Shown here: piece after piece, positions 26,602-36,536 of the stretch
How positions within the stretch are numbered: position 1 is the stretch's first letter
How the letters are laid out: the number at the start of each line of letters is the position of its first letter
Source of the DNA: JAJFUG01 sp964473155
GTDB lineage: Bacteria; Gemmatimonadota; Glassbacteria; GWA2-58-10
Assembly: GCA_964473155.1 (NCBI GenBank)
Contig: CAYYNT010000007.1
Coordinates: forward strand, 1-64,000
DNA length: 64,000 nt
Direction of reading: 5' to 3'
Notes under the pieces: generated by a model
Databases searched by the model: none
Told to the model about the DNA's origin: nothing
What the model saw: only the letters and a program-made list of their open reading frames with translations
Made by a program: the position numbers and the translations under genes

Positions 26602-27591
26602 ATGAACGAACAGATCAGCATCCTGAATGAGCACGTGAAACAGGAGAGCGCGTTTGTCGAAAGTGTGATGCACGAGGTGGGACGGGTGATTGTCGGGCAG
26701 CGTTACATGGTCGAGCGCCTTCTGCTGGGGATTTTGTGTGACGGCCACGTACTGCTGGAAGGCGTGCCCGGGCTGGCCAAGACCCTGAGCGTGCGCACTC
26801 TGAGCCGGGTGATCGAGGCCGGTTTCCAGCGCATCCAGTTCACTCCGGACCTTCTGCCCGCAGACCTTATCGGCACGATGGTCTACAACCAGAAGACAGG
26901 CGAGTTCGTACCGCATAAAGGGCCGCTTTTCACGAACATTGTGCTGGCTGATGAAATCAACCGCGCTCCGGCCAAGGTGCAGAGCGCCCTGCTCGAATCG
27001 ATGCAGGAGCGTCAGGTCACTCTTGGAGGCTCCACCTACCGTCTGCCCGACCCGTTTCTTGTCCTGGCCACAGAGAACCCGATCGAGCAGGAGGGCACAT
27101 ACCCGCTGCCCGAGGCGCAGGTGGACCGTTTCATGTTCAAGATCAAGGTAAGCTATCCGAACAGCGAAGAGGAGCGGCGCATCCTTGACCTCATGTCGAC
27201 CGGCGAGCCGCCGGAGGTGCGTCCTCTGTTGAAGCCCGAGGACATTATCCGTTTGCGCAAGATTGTGCGCGAAGTGTACATGGATGACAAAATAAAAGAT
27301 TACATAGTATCTCTTGTAATGGCGACTCGCCGCCCGGCGGATTTCGGACTGACGGAGCTTGCCCCGCTGATCGAATACGGGGCCTCGCCCAGGGCCACGA
27401 TATATCTGGCACAGGCCGCGCGGGCCAACGCTTTTATCCGCCGTCGCGGTTACGTAACCCCTGAGGATGTGAAATATGTGGGCATGGATGTCCTCCGTCA
27501 CCGTGTTATCCTGACCTATGAGGCCGAGGCCGAGGAACGGACGCCCGAGGACATAGTGCAGAAAGTGTTCGATCACATCGAGGTGCCCTGA
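26602..27591 (+). CDS. MoxR-family AAA+ ATPase
   Basis: 329 aa, GGAGA before the ATG. Walker A GVPGLAKT (about 54-61), Walker B NIVLADEIN (about 112-120), sensor 1 LATENPIEQEGTYPLPEAQ and the MoxR lid follow in order. MoxR ATPases act as chaperones that mature VWA-domain protein complexes, and are nearly always next to a DUF58 gene, as here. It is the first gene of a 13-kb collinear cluster ending at 39960. Confidence 0.95.
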   Translation: MNEQISILNEHVKQESAFVESVMHEVGRVIVGQRYMVERLLLGILCDGHVLLEGVPGLAKTLSVRTLSRVIEAGFQRIQFTPDLLPADLIGTMVYNQKTGEFVPHKGPLFTNIVLADEINRAPAKVQSALLESMQERQVTLGGSTYRLPDPFLVLATENPIEQEGTYPLPEAQVDRFMFKIKVSYPNSEEERRILDLMSTGEPPEVRPLLKPEDIIRLRKIVREVYMDDKIKDYIVSLVMATRRPADFGLTELAPLIEYGASPRATIYLAQAARANAFIRRRGYVTPEDVKYVGMDVLRHRVILTYEAEAEERTPEDIVQKVFDHIEVP

Positions 27592-27592
27592 T

Positions 27593-28471
27593 TTGATACC
27601 GAAGGAAATCCTGGACAAGGTCCACCATATCGAGATAGTCACCCGTCAGGTGGTGGACGATGTTTTTTCCGGGGAATACCACAGCACTTTCAAGGGCCTC
27701 GGCATGGAGTTTTCCGAGGTCCGCGAGTACCAGCCGGGCGATGATATCCGCGCCATTGACTGGAATGTGACTGCCCGCATGGGTCATCCGTTCGTCAAGA
27801 AGTTTCACGAGGAGCGGGAATTGACCGTAATGCTGATGGTGGACGCCTCGGGCAGCGGTATGTTCGGCTCGGTAGACCGGATAAAGGGCGAATTCGCCGC
27901 CGAGCTTTGCGCGGTCCTCGCTTTCAGCGCCATCCGCAACAATGACCGCGTGGGCCTGGCCATGGTCACCGACCAGGTGGAAAAAGTGGTCGTGCCCAAA
28001 AAAGGACGCAAACATGTGCTGCGGGTGATACGCGAACTGCTTTATTTCAGGCCGGAGCACCGCGGGACCTGTCTGCGCGAGGGCATCGAGCACCTTATCC
28101 GCGTGCTCAACCGCCGCAGCGTGATTTTCGTGGTCAGCGATTTCATGGATAACGGGTATGAGCGGGCGCTGCGTCTGCTCAGCCGTCGTCACGATGTGGT
28201 CCTGGTGCGTATTACCGATCCGCGGGAGCTGGAATTGCCGCCTGCAGGCCTTGTTAATCTGCGGGACCCGGAGACAGGAAAAACCATGGTGGCCGACCTG
28301 GCCTCGGCCAGGGTGAGGGACGGGTTTCGTGAGCTGGCCGCCAGACGGCGGAGTGAACAGGAAAGCTTCTTCAAAAGCTCGGGCATCGATTACATAGACC
28401 TGATGACCGGAAGTTCTTATATTGAACCTCTCATGGGCTTTTTCCGCATGCGGGCCAGAAAATTCAGGTGA
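27593..28471 (+). CDS. DUF58 protein with VWA-like fold
   Basis: 292 aa, TTG start 1 bp after the MoxR stop, GAGGTG as ribosome site. The DUF58 signature is complete: G.EFSEVREYQPGDDIR.IDW near 37-59, then a VWA-like core with MLMVDASGSG (about 78-87), a degenerate MIDAS. It is the usual partner of MoxR. In Bat clusters this protein is soluble, as here: no membrane segment is seen. Confidence 0.93.
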   Translation: MIPKEILDKVHHIEIVTRQVVDDVFSGEYHSTFKGLGMEFSEVREYQPGDDIRAIDWNVTARMGHPFVKKFHEERELTVMLMVDASGSGMFGSVDRIKGEFAAELCAVLAFSAIRNNDRVGLAMVTDQVEKVVVPKKGRKHVLRVIRELLYFRPEHRGTCLREGIEHLIRVLNRRSVIFVVSDFMDNGYERALRLLSRRHDVVLVRITDPRELELPPAGLVNLRDPETGKTMVADLASARVRDGFRELAARRRSEQESFFKSSGIDYIDLMTGSSYIEPLMGFFRMRARKFR

Positions 28472-28518
28472 TAACTGCACCCCGGCGGCTATTCCGGCAC
28501 GGACTGAGCGGAGGCGTT

Positions 28519-29469
28519 TTGATAAAAGTAGAGAATCTGACCAAGCGATACGGTAACTTCCACGCAGTGCGCGGTATCTCGTTCCAGTTGAAAAAAGGCG
28601 AGATTCTGGGATTCCTGGGTCCCAACGGCGCGGGAAAGACCACGACCATGCGCATTATAACCGGGTTCCTTTCGCGCTCTGAGGGGACTGTCGAGGTGGC
28701 GGGGCATGACATCTTCGAGCATCCGCTGGAAGCCAAGCGCAATATCGGCTACCTGCCCGAACTGCCTCCGTTGTACAAGGAGATGCGGGTGATCGATTAT
28801 CTGAATTTCTGCGGAGTGATCAAGGGATTGAAAAACGGGCGCGAGCGCCGTCGCCGCCTGGAGTTCGTGCTGGACCGCTGTGCTCTGGGAGAGGTGCGCA
28901 GTTTCCATATGCACAAGCTCAGCAAGGGCTACCGTCAGCGTGTCGGTCTGGCGCAGGCTCTGATCCATAATCCGCCGATATTGATTTTAGATGAACCGAC
29001 CAGCGGTCTGGATCCGCACCAGATTATCGAGGTGCGGCAGCTAATCCGTCAGATCGCCGGCGACCACAGCATCCTGCTGAGCACGCATATCCTGCCCGAG
29101 GCCAGCCTGACCTGTGACCGGGTGCTGATTATCAATCGCGGCCGCATAATGGCCGAGGACACCACGGAGCGCCTGACCGGCCGTCTCAAGGACAGCGAGA
29201 TTCTCAGTCTGACCTGGCGGGGTGGTCCTTCCGATCTGTGTGACCGTCTGTCCCGGCTGCCGGGGATGCTGAAAATCGGAAAGCCGGAGACGGACAGGGA
29301 AGACAGCCGGATCAGCCGTCTGGAAATCGAATTTGAATTGAAAAAAGACCATCGCGGCGAACTCGCCCGGACTGTCGTCGAGTCCGGAGCGGAGCTGATC
29401 GAATTGCGAGCCGACAAGATGTCCCTGGAGGAGATTTTCATCCGTCTTACCTCCCGGATTGAGTCATAA
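28519..29469 (+). CDS. ABC transporter ATP-binding protein (GldA-like)
   Basis: 316 aa from a TTG at 28519 with GCGGAGGCG before it; earlier starts are inside the DUF58 gene and give an odd leader. Walker A GPNGAGKTT (about 37-45), signature LSKGYRQR, Walker B ILILDEP and switch STH are all intact. The ABC-2 type matches GldA, the ATPase partner of GldF and GldG, which follow directly. About 75 extra C-terminal residues form an accessory domain. Confidence 0.92.
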   Translation: MIKVENLTKRYGNFHAVRGISFQLKKGEILGFLGPNGAGKTTTMRIITGFLSRSEGTVEVAGHDIFEHPLEAKRNIGYLPELPPLYKEMRVIDYLNFCGVIKGLKNGRERRRRLEFVLDRCALGEVRSFHMHKLSKGYRQRVGLAQALIHNPPILILDEPTSGLDPHQIIEVRQLIRQIAGDHSILLSTHILPEASLTCDRVLIINRGRIMAEDTTERLTGRLKDSEILSLTWRGGPSDLCDRLSRLPGMLKIGKPETDREDSRISRLEIEFELKKDHRGELARTVVESGAELIELRADKMSLEEIFIRLTSRIES

Positions 29470-29514
29470 ACGGCCGAATGGCGCCTATAACCCGGATATC
29501 CAGGGGAAAACTGC

Positions 29515-30294
29515 ATGCGGAACGTACTTTCAATATTCTGGCGTGAATACAAGTCCTACTTTGTCAGCCCGATTGCCTACGTGGTGATCGGCGTGTTCAT
29601 TTTCCTTGTTTCAAACAGATTTGTCTACCAGTTCAACCAGTTCGTGGAATTGAGCTTCAAAACCATAAGCGAAGCCCTGGCGCGGCAGCAGACCATGCCC
29701 AAGTTCAGTATCAACGATACGGTGGTGCGCAGCATCTTTCAGGAGATACGCACGATCAGCATGTTCCTTCTGCCGATGATCACGATGCGTCTGTTTGCCG
29801 AGGAACGCAAGACCGGGACAGTCGAACTGCTGCTGACCTCACCGCTCACAATCACACAGTTGGTGATCGGTAAGTTCCTGGGCGGGTTCATTCTGTTCCT
29901 GACCATGGTCCTGCCGACCTCGGTGCTGTTTTATTTCCTGTTTCTGTACGGCAATCCGGACCTTGGTCCGGTCCTGACCAGCTATGCAGGGATCATCCTG
30001 TTCGGGGCGGCTGTTATCTCGCTGGGTCTGCTGATCAGCTCACTGACCGAAAACCAGATTATCGCCGGGGCGCTCACATTCGGCGCGTTCCTTTTCCTCT
30101 GGCTGGTCGGCCGTCTTGGAGAAACCAATTTCACTGTCTGGGCCAAGCTTGCCGATTACCTGTCGATCACCGCTCATTACAACAATTTCGCCATGGGAGT
30201 GATAGACTCGCGGGATGTTTTGTTCTATCTGTCGTTCACTTTCTTCGGCCTGCTCCTGACATACCAGTCCATTTCATCGTTGCGCTGGAGGTGA
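29515..30294 (+). CDS. ABC-2 type permease (GldF-like)
   Basis: 259 aa with six membrane helices (for example IAYVVIGVFIFLVS, FLGGFILFLTMVLPTSVLFYF, FSFLWLV-like in the last third). The region EERKTGTVELLLTSPLT is the common ABC-2 permease motif. It pairs with the preceding ATPase and with the following GldG-like protein; in Bacteroidetes these form the GldAFG complex, but here there is no other gliding gene in view. Confidence 0.92.
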   Translation: MRNVLSIFWREYKSYFVSPIAYVVIGVFIFLVSNRFVYQFNQFVELSFKTISEALARQQTMPKFSINDTVVRSIFQEIRTISMFLLPMITMRLFAEERKTGTVELLLTSPLTITQLVIGKFLGGFILFLTMVLPTSVLFYFLFLYGNPDLGPVLTSYAGIILFGAAVISLGLLISSLTENQIIAGALTFGAFLFLWLVGRLGETNFTVWAKLADYLSITAHYNNFAMGVIDSRDVLFYLSFTFFGLLLTYQSISSLRWR

Positions 30295-30300
30295 GGCCGG

Positions 30301-31992
30301 ATGAAACAGAAAATAAAAAAATACGGATATGCCAGCCCGCTGATCCTTCTTGCAGGACTCGGCATGTATTATGTAAACGGCCTGTGGGATTCGTTTTCGA
30401 TCGGCCTGAGCCTGTTGGGCGCCGCCGGCCTTCTGGTCTGGCTTGTTCTGGGGCTGGATGAAGTAAAGCAGGTGTTCAATGCGCGGTCTTTCCGCTCCGG
30501 GACCAATACGCTGCTGGTTATCAGCGTTGCGCTGAGTGTGATTGTGGTGGTGAACCTGCTCGGTTACCGGAACTTTTTCTGGAAGGATATAACAATAGCC
30601 AAGAAATATGAGCTGAGCCCGCTGACCATGAACATAATCAAGGAAGTGGCCGAGGCTAAAAAAGAAATTCATCTGACTGCGTTTTTCTGGCAGCACGTGG
30701 ATTACAATCTTTCAGCACAACAGAACCAGCAGATGATTCGCGAGAACATGCGCCGCCAGAGCAAGCTCCGCGACCTTCTGGCGGTTTACAGCAGTGTCTG
30801 CCCGTTCATTCATTACCGTTTTGTCGATCCAAACCGGGACCTGGTGCTATCGCAGCAGTACAACATCCAGCGTTACCGTGACAATGTAGTGGCAGTGGAA
30901 AGCGGTGAGAGCCAGGAGATGGTTGTCAACATGGCCAGCGAGGAACAGGTGACCAATGCCCTGATCCGCGCCCTCAGCGCCGACCGCCGTAAGATATATT
31001 TCCTGGAGGGACATCAGGAGCGCGCTGTTGATGACGGCAGTAACGGTGGGTTCATGCTGGCGGCCCAGGCGGTGTCTGATCAGAACTACCTGGTCGAGCC
31101 GCTCAATGTGCTGGAGACTGGCCGGGTGCCGGAGGACTGCCGAGTCCTGGTGATAGCGGGCCCGCGTAAACCCCTTCTGCCAGAGGAAGTGCGACTTGTT
31201 GACGATTATCTTGAAAACAACGGCCGGGTGATGGTGGCGCTTGATCCTGAGTACGATGCCGGGCTGGAGGAATGGCTTCTGGGCTGGGGCATCCGGGTGG
31301 ATAAAAGCATGGTTGTGGATAATTCCGCAGCCGGAGTGCGTCAGGGAGCGGGTCCCACCGAGCCGCTCATCTACAGCTATGACAAAGAGCATCCGATCAC
31401 CGCTCAGTTGCAGAAAGCTTTCACCACGATGCCCACGGTCCGGTCGATGCGTCCTGTGCAGGACCATGATCCGGAGATTGAGCTGACCGTGCTGGCCAGC
31501 ACGAGTGAAAACAGCTGGGGAGAAACTGATCTGACCCCGCTTTCGATCAAGACCCCGACTTTCGATCCGGCTGATCTCAGTGGTCCCGTGCCGGTGGCAA
31601 TAGCTATGCACAAGAAACTGGAAGACCGTGATCCAGGCGTCAAGGAAGTCAAATCCAATCAGATAAACCGTGCGCCGACACAGGAAGAATTACGCCGGAT
31701 AAAGCTTGAAATGTCACAGCGGCGGGCCGAAATAGTTGTGTTTGGAGACAGTGAGTTTGCCTCCAACTCGTATCTGCGTTACGGCAGCAACTGGGACCTG
31801 TTCATGAATTCGATCAACTGGCTGGTGGGGGATGAGCGTCTGATCAGTATCTCAGGCAAAGATCCTGAAGACCAGAGCATAGAGATTACTCAGCGTCAGG
31901 CCAAGCGGATGGCTTTGGTTGTGCAATACGGTTTGCCGCTCCTGGTGCTGCTCTTCGGAGTCTGGGTCTGGGTGATGCGCGTGCGGACCTGA
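30301..31992 (+). CDS. GldG-family ABC-associated protein
   Basis: 563 aa. Three membrane helices in the first 90 residues, a large extracytoplasmic domain (about 95-530) of the GldG/DUF7088 and ABC_transp_aux type (IYFLEGHQERAV, VLVIAGPRKPLLPEEV), and one C-terminal helix (VVQYGLPLLVLLFGVWVWVM). GldG-like proteins are accessory partners of ABC-2 exporters. The gene starts 6 bp after the permease. Confidence 0.9.
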   Translation: MKQKIKKYGYASPLILLAGLGMYYVNGLWDSFSIGLSLLGAAGLLVWLVLGLDEVKQVFNARSFRSGTNTLLVISVALSVIVVVNLLGYRNFFWKDITIAKKYELSPLTMNIIKEVAEAKKEIHLTAFFWQHVDYNLSAQQNQQMIRENMRRQSKLRDLLAVYSSVCPFIHYRFVDPNRDLVLSQQYNIQRYRDNVVAVESGESQEMVVNMASEEQVTNALIRALSADRRKIYFLEGHQERAVDDGSNGGFMLAAQAVSDQNYLVEPLNVLETGRVPEDCRVLVIAGPRKPLLPEEVRLVDDYLENNGRVMVALDPEYDAGLEEWLLGWGIRVDKSMVVDNSAAGVRQGAGPTEPLIYSYDKEHPITAQLQKAFTTMPTVRSMRPVQDHDPEIELTVLASTSENSWGETDLTPLSIKTPTFDPADLSGPVPVAIAMHKKLEDRDPGVKEVKSNQINRAPTQEELRRIKLEMSQRRAEIVVFGDSEFASNSYLRYGSNWDLFMNSINWLVGDERLISISGKDPEDQSIEITQRQAKRMALVVQYGLPLLVLLFGVWVWVMRVRT

Positions 31993-32042
31993 TCTGTCCA
32001 GATCGGACATTCTGCGCGACCGAACCATAAGAGGGAACACAG

Positions 32043-33413
32043 ATGAACTGGAAGATTCTGCTTGTCATCCTGCTGGTCATGAGCGGTGTGGGACTATATC
32101 TGGCCCGGGAAATGGGCTTGTTTAAAAAAGCCGATCCCGAGCCTGTCAAAATCGAGAGACTTATAAACTTCGACATGGATGCGGTGGACAGGGCGAAGAT
32201 AAGTTTCATGGATACGACCTACGTGCTTGAACGCCATTATGATGAATGGCGCATCCTGGAACCGTACGCCGACGAGCAGGCCGACTCTCTGACAGTCAAT
32301 AACATTCTGCGGACCCTGACCAAAATCAGCGTGGTCCGCAAGATACCGTTGGACTCGATAAACCTGGCCCAGGTCAATCTGGACAAGCCGGTGCTTTCGT
32401 TCGAGATACATTTTCCGGACGGCAAGACCAGGGGAGTGAGTTTCGGTGCGTTGAATCCGACAACTGACAATATCTATGTGCACATAAGCGGGGTGGACAG
32501 CGTCATTCTGATCGGAAGAACCCTGGGGCCATCTCTGGCGGTCGATGGACGGATGATCCGCAGCAAACAGTTGATGAATCTGCCTGTATTGCGCGTGGCG
32601 AGTCTTGAACTGGAGCGGAACGGCCAGACAGACCGTTTTGCAGTGGACCGTCAGACCGGGCAATGGTGGGTGGAATCGCCCGGACCCCGCCGTCCGGTGA
32701 ACAAGCTGGTTGTCCTGACAGTCCTGGAAAGGTTCCACCAGGGCGAGGTGCGTGAATTCTACCCGTTGGATCATGCCGGATTGGCGGTCACCGGGCTTGA
32801 CAAACCGGTCAGGCGTTTAATCGTGGAAGACCTGGATGGCGGCCGTAATGAGATCAGGCTTGGCAGGCGCGACTCGGAACGTGATTATCTTATGTGGGCC
32901 AGTTCGACAGTATATCCCGCCGAGATCATGCTGGTAGATTCGGTCCTGGTCAGCCAGCTCGACCGTCTGCGTCCGGAAAACATACCATATACCCGTCTGG
33001 CCAGGCTGGATGTTTTCAACATCGACCGCATGCATTTCCAGTACCGCGACAGCGAACTCGAACTGAAGGCTGACTCTGACACACTCTGGCGCTTGACGTT
33101 GCCCCAGGAGCACAAGGCCCGCCTCTGGCAGGTTGAAAAAATACTGGCCCATGTCGACACCATGAACGCGGTGACCTTGCTGCCGAAGAAGGCTCCGGAA
33201 CACAGTTTCGATGACCCGCAGCTTGACCTCACCCTTTACAGCGGTGACAGTCTTATCGGGCATTATCAGATCGGCGACTATGCCGGATCGGATATTTATT
33301 TCAGGGATATTCTGAATTCAGCCGATTACACGGTGGCTCAACGTACGCTCGAGTTGCTGAGCTGGAAATACGATGATCTGGCTGATGTTCAGGTCCGGCA
33401 TGTGGTCAGGTAG
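32043..33413 (+). CDS. DUF4340 domain protein
   Basis: 456 aa. One N-terminal membrane helix (ILLVILLVMSGVGLYLA) anchors a long extracytoplasmic part with repeated beta modules (VLERHYDEWRILEPYADEQAD, FAVDRQTGQWWVESP) as in DUF4340 proteins. DUF4340 genes regularly follow GldG-type genes in ABC export operons. Function unknown. No catalytic motif is visible. Confidence 0.85.
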   Translation: MNWKILLVILLVMSGVGLYLAREMGLFKKADPEPVKIERLINFDMDAVDRAKISFMDTTYVLERHYDEWRILEPYADEQADSLTVNNILRTLTKISVVRKIPLDSINLAQVNLDKPVLSFEIHFPDGKTRGVSFGALNPTTDNIYVHISGVDSVILIGRTLGPSLAVDGRMIRSKQLMNLPVLRVASLELERNGQTDRFAVDRQTGQWWVESPGPRRPVNKLVVLTVLERFHQGEVREFYPLDHAGLAVTGLDKPVRRLIVEDLDGGRNEIRLGRRDSERDYLMWASSTVYPAEIMLVDSVLVSQLDRLRPENIPYTRLARLDVFNIDRMHFQYRDSELELKADSDTLWRLTLPQEHKARLWQVEKILAHVDTMNAVTLLPKKAPEHSFDDPQLDLTLYSGDSLIGHYQIGDYAGSDIYFRDILNSADYTVAQRTLELLSWKYDDLADVQVRHVVR

Positions 33414-33452
33414 ATTTTGTGACAATGTTTATTACACGGCAAGATTGCAGCC

Positions 33453-34466
33453 ATGAATAGATCAGTGCGTACATCGGTTGTTCTGCTGGCGATACTGTGC
33501 TGCTCAGTTGCCACGATGCAGGCCCGGCCGCAGGTGGATGCCCGTCTGGATACCACCGCGATCCGCATCGGCGACCCGGTCACAGTCACTCTCTCTGTCC
33601 GCACAAGCCGGGGAGAAAGCGTTGTTTTCCCGGACTTTCAAAAGGCGCCGGAGAAATTCGAGATACTCTCCGCCGGTTCCCCTGAGCGTTACGATGAGGG
33701 CAACGGCGCCAGCCTTGAGCGCAGAAGTTACAAACTCACTACTTTTGAAACCGGGCGTATCGAGATTCCGGCGCTGCCTTTCGTGGTGATGAATGCCGGC
33801 GGAAATGTGGATACAGTATACACTGATCCTCTTCCCCTTGAGGTTGTCAGTCTGCTTCAGGACACTACCAGCACCGAGGTCCGTCCGCTCAAGCCGATTA
33901 TCGAGGTTCCTCCGCTCTGGCATCGTCTCGCCCTCCTGGCGCTGGCCGGAATCAGCTTGCTGTGTGCATTGATCTGGCTGTGGCACCGCTATCTGAAACG
34001 GCGCGAAACACACGCCAGCGTAATGGGTTTCGGGTCCGCCCCGAGACGGCCGGCGCACCTCGTGGCGCTGGAGGAACTGGACCGGATAAAGGCCCTGGGG
34101 CTGATCGAAAAAGGCGAGATCAAGCAGTTCCATATCCACATCTCGGATGCCATTCGGCGCTATATCCTTGACCTAATAGGCATCGAAGCCCCGGACATGA
34201 CCACCTGGGAACTGTGCGAGGCCCTGCGTCCGGAGCGTATCATGGGAGAGGAAAAGACCGCTGAATTTCAGGAATTCCTGGAAGCTTGCGACCTGGTGAA
34301 GTTCGCCAAATACAAGCCTCCGGTCGTGGAAATCAATTCCGTGTTCAACAAAGCTTACCAACTGATCGAGATGACGCGGCCGCGCCCGGAGGAAACCGCA
34401 ATTGAGCCGGCCGCAACGGCATCCTCCGGCGGTGGTCTTGAAACCTCTTCCGGAGCGGCCCGATGA
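33453..34466 (+). CDS. Bat-cluster membrane protein (BatD/DUF4381-like)
   Basis: 337 aa. Signal peptide (to about residue 26), a beta-sandwich domain (about 27-150) with the Bat pattern RIGDPVTVTLSV, one membrane helix (about 163-182) and a cytoplasmic tail of 150 residues ending in a helical domain (ALEELDRIKALGLIEKGEIK, FHIHISDAIRRYI). The final 30 residues are low-complexity. It overlaps batA by 4 bp (ATGA), so they are co-translated. The plan resembles a short BatD. Confidence 0.75.
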   Translation: MNRSVRTSVVLLAILCCSVATMQARPQVDARLDTTAIRIGDPVTVTLSVRTSRGESVVFPDFQKAPEKFEILSAGSPERYDEGNGASLERRSYKLTTFETGRIEIPALPFVVMNAGGNVDTVYTDPLPLEVVSLLQDTTSTEVRPLKPIIEVPPLWHRLALLALAGISLLCALIWLWHRYLKRRETHASVMGFGSAPRRPAHLVALEELDRIKALGLIEKGEIKQFHIHISDAIRRYILDLIGIEAPDMTTWELCEALRPERIMGEEKTAEFQEFLEACDLVKFAKYKPPVVEINSVFNKAYQLIEMTRPRPEETAIEPAATASSGGGLETSSGAAR

Positions 34467-35470
34467 ACTTTAACAGTTTTGAGTTCGCCGACCGCAACGT
34501 GCTTTTTCTGGCGCTTCTGCTCGTGCCGCTGGCCTGGGCCTGGATTGTCTGGCGTTCCCGCCGCAGGCGCACGCTTGGCTTTTCCGATCTGCCCGGAATA
34601 CTGAGCGTGACCGGCCGCTGGACGCGCTGGCGTCCGCACGTGCCGTTTGCGCTGCGCCTTCTGGCGCTTGCCCTGATCGTGCTTGCGCTGGCGCGGCCCC
34701 GCAGCGGATCGAGTGTGGAGGAGGTTTCCAGCGAGGGTATTGACATCATCCTGACTGTGGATGTGTCGACCAGCATGTTAGCGGAGGACCTGCGCCGCGG
34801 CGAGAACCGCCTGGAAGTGGCCCGTGACGTGGTGACGGATTTCATCGGCAAGAGGCAGCACGACCGCATCGGTCTGGTGGCGTTCGCCGCCAAGGCCCTG
34901 ACCCGTTGCCCGCCGACCCTGGACTACCGCGTCCTGCAGAACCAGGTGGACAACCTTAAAATCGGCTCAATCGAGGACGGGACTGCGATCGGAGTGGCCC
35001 TGGCCAGCAGCGTCAACCGGCTGCGCACCTCACGCGCGAAAAGCCGGATTATTGTCCTGCTCACGGACGGAATGAACAACCGCGGGGAAATCGATCCCCT
35101 TACCGCGGCGCGCGTGGCTCAGGCGGAGAAAGTGAAAGTCTACACGATCGGGGCGGGGACGCGCGGAGTGGCCCCCGTGCCGATGATTGACCAGTTCGGC
35201 AATACGCGCTATGTAAGCCAGCAGGTCGAGATCGATGAGAAAACGCTGGGTGAGATCGCTTCTCTCACCGGGGGCCGTTATTACCGGGCCACCAACGCGG
35301 CGGAACTCGAACAGATTTACAACGAGATCGACGCTCTGGAAAAAACAAAAATTGAAGTCAAGCAGTATCAGCGCTATGATGAACTTTTTATTCTGGCGCT
35401 TCTACCGGCTCTTGTACTGCTTATACTTGAGGTCCTGCTGGCCAGGACCCGTTTCGGCACGTTACCGTAA
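34463..35470 (+). CDS. batA: BatA-like VWA membrane protein
   Basis: 335 aa. N-terminal BatA region with two helices (LFLALLLVPLAWAWIVW and RLLALALIVLALARP), a VWA domain with MIDAS DVSTSMLAED (about 95-104), TDGMNNRG as the later metal site, and a C-terminal helix (ELFILALLPALVLLILEVLL). In the Bacteroides Bat operon BatA and BatB are linked to aerotolerance. The ATGA overlap with the preceding gene and 12 bp to the next show one operon. Confidence 0.9.
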   Translation: MNFNSFEFADRNVLFLALLLVPLAWAWIVWRSRRRRTLGFSDLPGILSVTGRWTRWRPHVPFALRLLALALIVLALARPRSGSSVEEVSSEGIDIILTVDVSTSMLAEDLRRGENRLEVARDVVTDFIGKRQHDRIGLVAFAAKALTRCPPTLDYRVLQNQVDNLKIGSIEDGTAIGVALASSVNRLRTSRAKSRIIVLLTDGMNNRGEIDPLTAARVAQAEKVKVYTIGAGTRGVAPVPMIDQFGNTRYVSQQVEIDEKTLGEIASLTGGRYYRATNAAELEQIYNEIDALEKTKIEVKQYQRYDELFILALLPALVLLILEVLLARTRFGTLP

Positions 35471-35482
35471 GGCAAGGGTGCA

Positions 35483-36514
35483 ATGCATTTCGGGAATCCG
35501 CAATATTTTTACCTGCTCTGGCTGCTGCCGCTGGCTTTGCTTTTTTTCTGGCTCAGCGGACGGGCGAGAAAGCGCGCTCTGGGACGTTTCGCCAGTGCCC
35601 CGCTTCTCGAACGCATGAGCGATCCGGTATTCGGCTGGGTCAATCCCCTGCGCGCGGTCTGTATCCTGACAGCGCTGGGCCTTATAATCGTGGCGCTGGC
35701 CCGCCCGCAATACGGGCGCATGCCGGTTATCCTGAAACGAGAGGGACGGGATATCGTTTTCCTTATCGACACCTCGACCAGCATGCTGGCCGATGATATC
35801 AAGCCCGACCGCCTGACCCGCGCACGGTTCGAGATAACCAGCCTGCTCGGACGTCTGGAGGGCGACCGGGTGGCCCTGGTCCCTTTCGCCGGGGATGCCG
35901 ATGTCCTGTGCCCATTGACCACGGATTACAGCGCCGCCGCGCTGTTCATCGATGCCCTGGACACGCAGATGACCTCCGAGGCGGGCACAAATATAGCCCG
36001 CGCCCTGGAGACAGGCGCCGGAGCGTTCGATGAAGGCCAGAGCAAGTACCGCGTAATGGTGCTGATCACCGATGGCGAGCAGCTCACAGGGGATGCGCTT
36101 GAAGAGGCGCGCAAGCTGCGTGAATCCGGAGTTCGCCTTTACGCAATCGGCATAGGGACGCCGGACGGGGTGCCGATACCCGTGCGGGACGGTTCTGGCA
36201 AAGTTACGGATTACAAGCGTGACGGGAACGGCGAGATAGTGATGAGCCGTCTGGGTGAGCAACTCCTGGCCGAACTGGCCCGGGCCGGGGGAGGCGAATA
36301 CTACCGGGCGGGCGACCAGGCCCTGGAGCTTGAGCGTATTTTCGACGACATCAAGAAGCTCGAAAAGCGACAGCTCGACAGCAAGGAATTCGTGCTTTAC
36401 AAGGACCGCTACCAGTGGTTCCTGGCCCTGGCTTTCGTAATTCTTCTTCTGGAGCCCCTGCTGGTTGAGACGCGGCGCCTTAGAAATGAAGGTGCAGGAT
36501 CGGAAACGGTGTGA
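35483..36514 (+). CDS. batB: BatB-like VWA membrane protein
   Basis: 343 aa, the same plan as BatA: two N-terminal helices, VWA core with MIDAS DTSTSMLADD (about 94-103) and TDGEQLTGD (about 195), C-terminal helix (WFLALAFVILLLEPLLV). It is a paralogue of the upstream gene; the duplication is common to Bat clusters. It lies directly before the TPR gene batC-like. Confidence 0.9.
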   Translation: MHFGNPQYFYLLWLLPLALLFFWLSGRARKRALGRFASAPLLERMSDPVFGWVNPLRAVCILTALGLIIVALARPQYGRMPVILKREGRDIVFLIDTSTSMLADDIKPDRLTRARFEITSLLGRLEGDRVALVPFAGDADVLCPLTTDYSAAALFIDALDTQMTSEAGTNIARALETGAGAFDEGQSKYRVMVLITDGEQLTGDALEEARKLRESGVRLYAIGIGTPDGVPIPVRDGSGKVTDYKRDGNGEIVMSRLGEQLLAELARAGGGEYYRAGDQALELERIFDDIKKLEKRQLDSKEFVLYKDRYQWFLALAFVILLLEPLLVETRRLRNEGAGSETV

Positions 36515-36536
36515 TATAATGGAGCCGGAGTGAGTG